64,000 nucleotides of DNA from Chrysaora quinquecirrha. Its lineage: Eukaryota > Cnidaria > Scyphozoa > Semaeostomeae > Pelagiidae. Position numbers and translations under genes: made by a program. The stretch is from positions 688,704-752,703 of the forward strand of contig JACTAT010000048.1 of the NCBI GenBank assembly GCA_014526335.1. Direction: 5' to 3'. A model generated the notes under the pieces. The model had not been told where the DNA came from and did not search any database. It saw only the letters and a list, made by a program, of their open reading frames with translations. Below, one piece after another: positions 56,153 to 64,000 of this stretch; the first letter of the stretch is position 1, and each line of letters opens with the position of its first letter.

Positions 56153-58613
56153 TCATTCTTCTCGTCTACGCTTGCTTCCCGCCTTTGGCACATAACATGC
56201 CGTGTCATCTTGGTATTCCCGTCTCCTTTTATTCGATCTTGCCATAAATGTTGGTAAATTGCTTTTGTCGTCAATCTGTACGGTGCAAGATGGAGAATTT
56301 CTCTTCTTGTTGCCTGTGATCTCGAAGTCATCACTTGGCATTGCAGAGGCTTTTGTCTTATCAGAAGTACAGCCTTGAAGTTGTGTACAACAATCCAGGC
56401 TCTGTTCTGTATGATTATCTGTCTCGAGCTCTGACAGTTGAACAACGACTCTCTTGTCACTGTTTTCTCTATTGAAGTTAGATATACAAGCTTCTGTAAC
56501 TTCACTGCTACCATCTGCGAGTTTATTATCGACTTCAGCTTCAGACTGGATGACGACCTCGTCTATATCCATAGCCAGTGGCGTTTCAAGCTCACGGAAA
56601 ATGTTTGTATTGTGTAGCCAAACATGTTGAGCTTGATTATATCCAAAGCCATTATGACTTTGGATCTCGTAGCCTATATCCATCATAGAATCTTCAACGT
56701 GGACTTCACTTGTGGATAGCATCTCATTGTCAAAGAGTCCAAATGCAAAGTTCCGTGGAACAGTTTGAAACTGACATTGCATACATTTTCCAACATTAAA
56801 GCCATACGCCCGACACTCTATTCTTTCTTCTGTAACACATATCTCCATCTCTTCTGCAAAACTCTCATTCATATCATAACATAACCTCGCACTGATTTCA
56901 AGGTGGAAAGAGTCGACCTCCATCATGCTGACGCAGGAATCATCAAGGCTCATCTTATTCAGAAATTCGCGGCTCGAGTCTTCAGAAGAACGTGGCAAAC
57001 ATCCACTGTCGGCTTTTATTCCTAAGAGAAAAATCAGAAAAGTTGAGTTACTTTTTATGGCGCATGTAACGAAAGAATCATTAACATGGCTTTGTCAAAA
57101 CTACACCAAGGAAGTTCAGAACAACAAAAATTCCACGAGTGGTAGTTTTGACTCCTTAGGCAAGTCTGATACAGATAGGTCGCCCATGGACTCTCAAGCT
57201 ATCAAAGACTCTGAGCATTAGGCCATCCAATGCATTTTTCATGTAGATGGTGGTCGCTATTTTTTAAGGCTGTCGGTGCTGTTTGCGAAAATTGGGACTT
57301 CTGTAATGAGTCTAGGTCTATCAAAACCGTTTTGTGAATTTATTTGAATCAAAGAACTGTCAATTCCGATATTATAGAATACGCTTGTGATAAGGTTCAT
57401 TTGAAAGGAGTTGCTGACGTATCAAATAGTGCCATTCAGTGATACAGAATTGTTGACTGCACTGTGGTGGCTTTAGTTTTTTCATGTCTGAAAATATTGG
57501 GATTTCGTTTGATGAGTGCATCTACTTACTATTATCAGTGGACATGATAGAAATATGCAGTTCATCATCAGAATCATCTGTGAGGTCTGGAAACCAGCAG
57601 GAATCTTCTGATTCGCTTGGAGCTTTCCTGGAAGGAAATTGGGAATTATTATGATTATTATTCTCATCATCATTATCTTTTTAATTATCAACATTATCTT
57701 TATCATCATCATCATTATCATCATCATAAACATTATCAGTATCGCAATTATCATCATCCTCATCCTCATCATCGTCAGCATCATCATCACCATCATTGTC
57801 ATAATTATTATCATCATCATGTCGTCATCATATTCATCATAAGCATTGTCATCATTATTAGCACCCTATCTTTCTCATCATCTCAATCATCATATTCATC
57901 ATTTTCCTGTCATCATCATAATCATTATCATAATCTTCATTATCGTAATCACTATCTATCATCACAACCACCATACAAACCATAATCACCCTTGTAATCA
58001 TCATATACATTATCATCATCGTGATAATAAAATCATCTTTATTTTCATTATCGCAAAATTAAGTGAAATAGGGTACATCAGAATTGCTGACATTACCTCT
58101 TTTCGGTTACATTGCTTTCGGGATTCTCTTCATTTGAGTCTAAATGTGATTCAAAATCAGGCTCAGAGTCACTGAAATCCTCGTAAAGTTGATCATTTGC
58201 AACATGGTTTGCCGCTGCGATGTTCCCAGATGGTTGTTCAATGCTTGGACCGGGCTGATTTGCATAGTTCAAAGGAGCACATGCTTCACTTTCTTTATCA
58301 GATTCATGTTCGATATCATTTAGGATTTCTTCTGATGAACCGGAGTCGTCTGACTCTACTTCTAGTTGAGTTAGGATATCGCTGTAAGAAGAAAATTATA
58401 CATACTATTATAATTCATATATTCGTTACTCGTATGGCATTGTCATACGTCTTACACTAATTTCAAGATGCTGTGGCCTATCAAGCATGGTTGTGGTCTC
58501 AGTAGATCAGCGATATCGGGGAGCCCCAGCCACGGTAGCATCACAGCCAGGGTCAAGGTATCGCTAGTTCTATGTACTTTTTGGATCCTAGAGGCTGGTG
58601 CTATGTACACCAT
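56153..58613 (-). CDS. Array gene copy IV, near-identical to copy III
   Basis: Exons: 58613-58456, 58381-58097, 57627-57530 and 57021-56153, with the same splice sites and lengths (158, 285, 98 and 869 bases) as copy III. The last-exon proteins of III and IV differ at only one residue (Gln here for Arg in NQARHVW). All frames are open. Function unknown, as for copy III. Confidence 0.6.
57645..58055 (+). repeat. ATC microsatellite, copy IV
   Basis: Virtually the same run as in copy III, with single-base length differences near 58060. Confidence 0.85.
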
Positions 58614-58719
58614 TTCTCCTTCACCCTTTACTAATGAGTTTGCTAAGAAACAACAACTGTGAGCTCAAATTTATTAATACTGCATCAAGTTTCAGTACTT
58701 TGTTCGGAAATATAGTGTG

Positions 58720-59987
58720 TCGTTTTCGTTGATTTTTACAATATCAAGGACACTGCATGATCATTTTATTTGTTTATTGCTATTTCTTCCCGGGAAAGTA
58801 TCTTTCTGGTTAACCACTTTTCGAATGTTTCGCTGCCCATTGGCAGCCTCGATCATGGAGTTAATCAATAGAAACATTGTCGCATTATATCTCTTTGTTT
58901 TTAGTAGGAATCAATCTCTGGGAATATTCGAGTTCTACCACTCCTCTTAGCATCCAGTCTTTGATTCTCGGCATTGTGTATTGCAACAAGTACGAGTTGA
59001 TCTAGCGTTATAGTTACCAATAGGAAAGGCTAATGTTTGTCCTTCAATCTGTTTCTTGACAAATCTAGCAGACTTTCAGATGTATATTTATTCTTAGGGC
59101 ATATAACAGTAACAATTATAAATGAAATCGAACCTTAACTCAGACATCCATCCAAGATGATCATCGGTATTGCACTCTGTGATACACATTTCTATATTTT
59201 AGTAAATCGATTTCTCTTGCTTCTCTAATTTCTCCCTTTGATAAGAAAATATCATCTGAGAAAAATTCAAAATTCCTGCAGTTATATAGATAATACGTTG
59301 AATTTTGATTGTTACGTCATTTTGATTTCTTTTTAGGCTCTTTTGCTGATTGTGGCGCCAGGTTGATTACCTAACATCGTTTTATTAATTGTGACGTCAC
59401 GCTAAATGTTCGTGAATGTATTATTTTTTCTTGCTTTTTCTTCTTCTTTTACTGACACATTTTCTTATAAGAGCATATTTACTTTTGCTAAGCCTCGATA
59501 TTCTTAAAAAATTTCAATTTTCAGGCCCGTCGAAAGCGGGGGGCTGTGGTCCATAATAAATCATTCGATCACAAATAAATCATAATAAAAGATCATTTTT
59601 AATGTATGTTGGCATAATGCTTTTTCCAGAACAAGCAGAAAATAGTACATTTTATTTCAAGTAAATAGAATATCATAAAATAACCTCATGTCTGTTATAT
59701 TTACAATTCAATACGAAAGTGATAAAAACGAGTTACTATCAATTATAATTTACTCGGTGTTAAGATCTTGGAATGCCCTATTTTAAACTTTTCACCATCT
59801 ATGGTATTTGATATACCCATTATATTTATCTGAACTCTATAGTTCATAGGAGAGTTCCCCTGGCTTCTTTATTCTCACTGTTCTCATTATTTGTATTTCG
59901 CTCCATTTCCCCTCTTTTACAGGGGGCACTGTCAGTGTTATGTATCTTTGAATAAAGCCATTATTGTGAAGCTTATCTTCACGGTTC
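58720..59987. other. Array spacer between copies IV and V
   Basis: Non-coding. Its left part resembles the III/IV spacer, and from about 59330 it resembles the I/II spacer more closely (GGCGCCAGGTTGATT, GAAAGCGGGGGGCTGTGGTC), suggesting exchange between units. Confidence 0.55.
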
Positions 59988-62320
59988 TCATTCTTCTCCT
60001 CTACGCTTGCTTCCCGTCTTTGGCACATAACAGGCCGTGTAATCTTGGTATTCCCGTCTCCTTTTATTCGGGCTTGACTTAAATGTTGGTATATTGGTTT
60101 TGTCGTCAATCTGTACGGTGCAAGCTGGAGATTTTCTCTTCTTGTTGCCTGTGAACTCGTAGTCATCACTTGACTTTACAGAGGCTTTTGTCTTATCAGA
60201 AGTACAGCCTTGAAGTTGTGTACAACAATCCAGGCTCAGTTCCGTATGATTATCTGTCTTGAGCTCTGACAATTGAACAACGACACTCTTGTCACTGTTT
60301 CCTAAATTGAAGCAAGATACACAAGCTTCTGTAACTTCACTGCTACCATATGCGAGTTTCATATCGACTGTAGCTTCAGACTGGATGACAACCTCATCTA
60401 TATCCATCATGGAATCTTCAACGTGGACTTCACTTGTGGATAGCATCTCATTGTCAAAGAATCCAAATGCAAAGTTCCGTGGAACAGTTTGAAACTGACA
60501 TTGCATACATTTTCCAACATTAAAGCCATACGCCCGACACTCTATTCTTTCTTCTGTAACACATATCTCCATCTCTTCTGCAAAACTCTCATTCATATCA
60601 TAACATAACCTCGCATTGAATTCAAGGTGGAAGGAGTCGACCTCCATCATGCTGACGCAGGAATCATCAAGGCTCATGTTATTCAGAAATTCGCGGTTCG
60701 AGTCGTCAGAATAAGGTGGCAAACATCCACTGTCGGTTTTTATTCCTAAGAAAGAAATCAGAAAGGTTGAGTTACTTTTTATGGCGCATGTAACGAAAGA
60801 ATCATTAACATGGCTTTGTCAAAACTACACCCAGGAAGTTCAGAACAACACAAATTCCACGAGTTGTAGTTCTGACTCCTCAGGCAAGTCTGATACGGAT
60901 AGGTCGCCCATGGACTCTCAAGCTATCAAACACTCTGAGCATTAGGCCATCCAATGCATTTTTCATGTAGATGGTGGTTGCTATTTTTTAAGGCTGTCGA
61001 TGCTGTTTGCGAAAAAATTGGACTTTTCTGATGAGTCTAGGTCTATCAGAACCGTTTTGTGAGTTTATTTGAATCAAAGAACTGTCAATTCCGATATTTT
61101 CGAATACGCTTGTGATAAGGTTCATTTGAAAGGAGTAGCTGACGTATAAAATAGTGTGATTCGGTGATACAGAATTGTTGACTGCACTGTGGTGGCTTTA
61201 GTTTTGCATGTCTGAAAATATTGGGATTTTGTTTGATGAGTACATCTACTTACTATTATCAGTGGACATGATAGAAATATGCAGTTCATCATCAGAATCA
61301 TATGTAAGGTCTGGAAACCAGCAGGAATCTTTTGATTCGCTTGGAAATTTCCTAGAAGGCAATCGAGAATGATTATGATTACTATTTTCATCATCATCAT
61401 CTTTTTAATTATCAGCATTATGTTATCATCATCATCATTATTATAATCATCATAATTTTTATCATCATCATGTCGTCATCATATTCATCATAAGCATTAT
61501 TATCATTATTATCTCCCAATCATTATCATCATCTCAATCATCATCTTGATCATCTTCTTGTCATCATCATAATCATCATAATAATCTTCATAATCGTAAT
61601 CACCATCATCACAACAACCATACTAACCATAATCACCCTTGTACTCATCATAAACATTATTATCATCATGATAATAAGCATCATCTTTATTATCATCATA
61701 GCAAAAATTAAGTGAAATAGGGGTACATCAGAATTGCTGACATTACCTCTTTTCGGTTACATTGCTTTCCGGATTCTCTTCATTTGAATCTAAATGTGAT
61801 TCAAAATCAGGCTCAGAGTCACTGAAATCCTCGTAAAGTTGATCATTTGCAACAAGGTTTGCCGCTGCGATGTTTCCAGATGGTTGTTCCATACTTGGAC
61901 CGGGCTGATTGGCATAGCTCAAAGGAGCACATGCTTCACATTCTTTATCAGATTCATTTTCGATATCATTTAGGATTTCTTCTGATGAATCGGAGTCGTC
62001 TGACTCTACTTCTAATTCAGTAAGGATATCGCTGTAAGAAGAAAATTATACATACTATTATAATTCATATATTCGTTACTCGTATGGCATTGTCATACGT
62101 CTTACACTAATTTCAAGAAGCTGTGGCCTATCAAGCATGGTTGTGGTCTCAGTAGATCAGCGATATCGGGGAGCCCCAGCCACAGTAGCATCACAGCCAG
62201 GGTCAAGGTATTGCTAGTTCTATGTACGACTTTGATCCTACAGGCTGGCACTATGTACACCATTTCACCTTTACCCTTCACCATTGAGTTTGCTAAGAAA
62301 CAAGAACATTGAGCTGCCAT
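59988..62320 (-). CDS. Array gene copy V, diverged
   Basis: Exons: 62320-62106 (from ATG, MAAQCSCFLANSMVKG), 62031-61747, 61351-61254 and 60745-59988 (758 bases). The last exon lacks about 37 codons present in III/IV, an in-frame deletion around MMDIDEVVIQSEA. Splice sites are kept and no stops are seen. This copy preserves a longer exon 1 start than III and IV. Product about 460 residues, same acidic and basic regions. No family recognised. Confidence 0.58.
61375..61705 (+). repeat. ATC microsatellite, copy V
   Basis: Diverged ATC/ATT run in the intron between exons 2 and 3, shorter than in copies III and IV. Confidence 0.85.
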
Positions 62321-62344
62321 TGGCCTTTAAAATTTAATAATACT

Positions 62345-63090
62345 GCATCAAGTGTCAGTACTTTGTTTGGAACTATAGTGTGTCGTTTTCGTTGATTTTT
62401 ACAATATCAAGGTCACTGCATGATCATTTTATTTGTTTATTGCTATTTGTCCCGGAAAAAAGATCTTTCTGGTTAACCACTTTTCGAATGTTTCCTTGCC
62501 CATTGGAAGCCTCGACCATGGAGTTAATCAATCGAAACATTGTTGCGTTCTATCTGTTTGTTCTTAGTGCGAATCAATCTCTGGGAATATTCGAGTTCTA
62601 CCACTTCTCCTTAGCATCCAGTCTTTGCTTCTCGGCATAGAGTATTGCAACAAGTACGAGTTGATCTAGCGTTATAGTTACCAATAGGAAAGGCTAATGT
62701 TTGTCTTTCAATCTGTTTCTTGACAAGTCTAGCAGACTTATATTTATTCTTAGGACCTATAACAGTAATAATTATAAATGAAATCGAACCTTAACTCAGC
62801 CATCGATCCAAGAGGATCATCAGTATTGCAATCTGTGACATGCATTTCTATATTTCGGTAAATCGATTTCTCTTGCTTCTCTAATTTCTCCCTCATTAGA
62901 AAATTTTATCTGAGAAAAATTCAAAATTCCCGCAGTTATATAAATAATACGTTGAATTTTGATTGTTACGTCATTTTGATTTCTTTTTAGGCTCTTTTGC
63001 TGATTGTGGCATCATGTTGATTACCTAACTTTCTTTATTAATTGTGACGTCACGCTCAGTTTTTGCGAATGTTTGAATTGCTTTTGCTCA
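62345..63090. other. Array right-end spacer
   Basis: Spacer homologous to that of the other units, up to ATTGTGACGTCACGCTC at about 63045; similarity ends shortly after. Confidence 0.55.
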
Positions 63091-63097
63091 TGGCTTG

Positions 63098-63200
63098 CAT
63101 ACTTTTTTTATAAGAATACCTTCAATTTCGTTGAGCCTCGATATTCTTAAGAACTTTTAATTTTTTGAGCTGAAAGCTGAACATATTCTTAATTTATGCT
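63098..63200. repeat. TATAAGAA-family MITE fragment
   Basis: ACTTTTTTTATAAGAATACC, then GAGCCTCGATATTCTTAAG and TATTCTTAATTTATGCTTAA: the left half of the MITE family seen whole at 13035 and 14823. No right end is evident. Confidence 0.55.
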
Positions 63201-63500
63201 TAAGCGTCAGTTTCCATTTATCGAAACTTCGCTAAGAACTCACTGAAAGCAAAACTTCCTTCGCATTAGCAGCGGCACAGCAAATTAATACATAAATTTG
63301 AATATATTTGCCATGAACGAGGAACCCTAGGATAGGTTTTTCCACAAGTGGCATACCACAGTAGATGGGATTCCAACTTGGACTACATGACTAAATAAGT
63401 TTGAAAAAAGTCTTAAAATATATGCAATGTAGGTACGTCCATTTTACGCAATTGTTAGAAGAATGTGGAAGGGGCTCATTTTTTCATCATCTATTTTTAG

Positions 63501-63552
63501 GCCTTCAGGAACAGAGGATGTTGTAAGGGTCTACGCCGAAGCCGAAACAAAG
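63501..63552 (+). CDS. PGM3-like (phosphoacetylglucosamine mutase) exon
   Basis: A 52-base exon after acceptor CTATTTTTAG and before donor GTAAAG reads (R)PSGTEDVVRVYAEAETK. This is the phosphate-binding loop near the C-terminus of phosphoacetylglucosamine mutase, which converts GlcNAc-6-P to GlcNAc-1-P for UDP-GlcNAc synthesis. The exon starts with the last base of the Arg codon. No neighbouring exon is identified within the window, so the gene's other exons must lie right of 64000 and/or left of the array. It is the only clear housekeeping-type host sequence here. Confidence 0.7.
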
Positions 63553-64000
63553 GTAAAGGTAGCTTCATTTTCAAATTCATTTGCAAAACTAACGCACTTC
63601 CTCCAAAAAACGCACCTATTCCATCTTTGCTAAAATGATGTTGCTATTTGAGCTGGTTTTTTAGTTGGTTTGGGTTCGCGAATTGGGTCTCAGTGTAGCG
63701 AATTGCTGTTGTTTATCGTCTAATTTTATGAGCAGAAACTGAGACTCGTGTAATAAGTCTGCTCCCGCTCCCTGTTCATTGCAACCCGTCCAAGCATCTG
63801 CTGATTTCGATGCCCTTTTGGTAATAATGCGCGTACAATTATCTCGTTAAGAATTGGTCTAGTCATTGATTTGGATGCATTTTCGGGGGTACGATGTTAC
63901 CGGCAGACTGCACAATACTCCTTTTGATTTAAAAATGTCTTACAATTTTGGAAAATGACTGAGTACCTTAGTGCTGCTGTTTCTCAAAGGTATATGACCT
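63553..64000. other. Downstream of the PGM3-like exon
   Basis: No further exon recognised before the window ends. Probably intron. Confidence 0.35.

Larger units (their letters stand above)
41228..63090. repeat. Tandem array of ~3.83-kb gene-bearing units
   Basis: Corresponding gene landmarks in copies III, IV and V repeat at 3834-3835 bp (exon ends 52319, 56153 and 59988). Each unit has, left to right: last exon, exon 3, an ATC-rich microsatellite, exon 2, exon 1 and about 1.4 kb of non-coding spacer. Five gene copies are present. The left edge cuts into the first microsatellite at about 41228. Copies III and IV are almost identical, so they arose recently or were homogenised. Copy II has a spacer deletion and holds the Copia element. 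Confidence 0.9.

Overview
The window is eukaryotic, AT-rich and packed with transposons. It has spliced genes with GT/AG introns, metazoan-type domains (RING finger, apolipoprotein-L-like helices, eukaryotic protein kinase, a PGM3-like exon) and at least eight kinds of mobile element: BEL/Pao, Ty3/Gypsy (Mag-like), Copia, CR1/Jockey-like LINEs, Penelope-like, PIF/Harbinger, Mutator-like and hAT-like, plus many MITEs. A marine invertebrate such as an anthozoan cnidarian fits best, but the species cannot be fixed from the sequence. No CRISPR, operon or bacterial feature is present, and I saw no tRNA or rRNA.

Layout. 1-5330: a degraded BEL/Pao element (minus strand) split by a 2.86-kb Mutator-like non-autonomous element with ~0.49-kb inverted repeats and a 9-bp target duplication. 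5.8-9.2 kb: a decayed PIF/Harbinger pair, transposase plus Myb/trihelix protein. 9.5-14.6 kb: a minus-strand LINE broken by two foldback elements; the second has minisatellite arms, a 5-bp target duplication and a nested MITE. 16348-29556: a 13.2-kb element bounded by minisatellite inverted repeats and a perfect 9-bp duplication. Inside it a Gypsy element has inserted. On the minus strand it carries a seven-exon gene whose exons join in frame to encode a protein kinase, a cysteine-peptidase-like domain and a MULE DDE transposase in one polypeptide. This is the most striking object in the window.

29.6-41 kb: Penelope remnant, several MITEs, a two-exon RING plus ApoL-like gene (32558-35776), a hAT remnant, and a plus-strand LINE split by a 550-bp MITE with a 10-bp duplication. 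41.2-63.1 kb: a tandem array of about 3.83-kb units. Each holds an unrecognised four-exon minus-strand gene with an ATC-rich microsatellite in one intron. Five copies are seen: I is truncated, II is broken by a Copia element (itself hit by a hAT-like element), III and IV are nearly identical, and V is diverged. 63501-63552: an isolated plus-strand exon that reads as the phosphate-binding loop of phosphoacetylglucosamine mutase.

The nested insertions give a relative clock: LINE before foldback before MITE; 13-kb Mutator-like element before Gypsy; array duplication, Copia in copy II, then hAT in Copia. Several one- or two-base frameshifts in otherwise well-preserved reading frames may be real decay or assembly errors.
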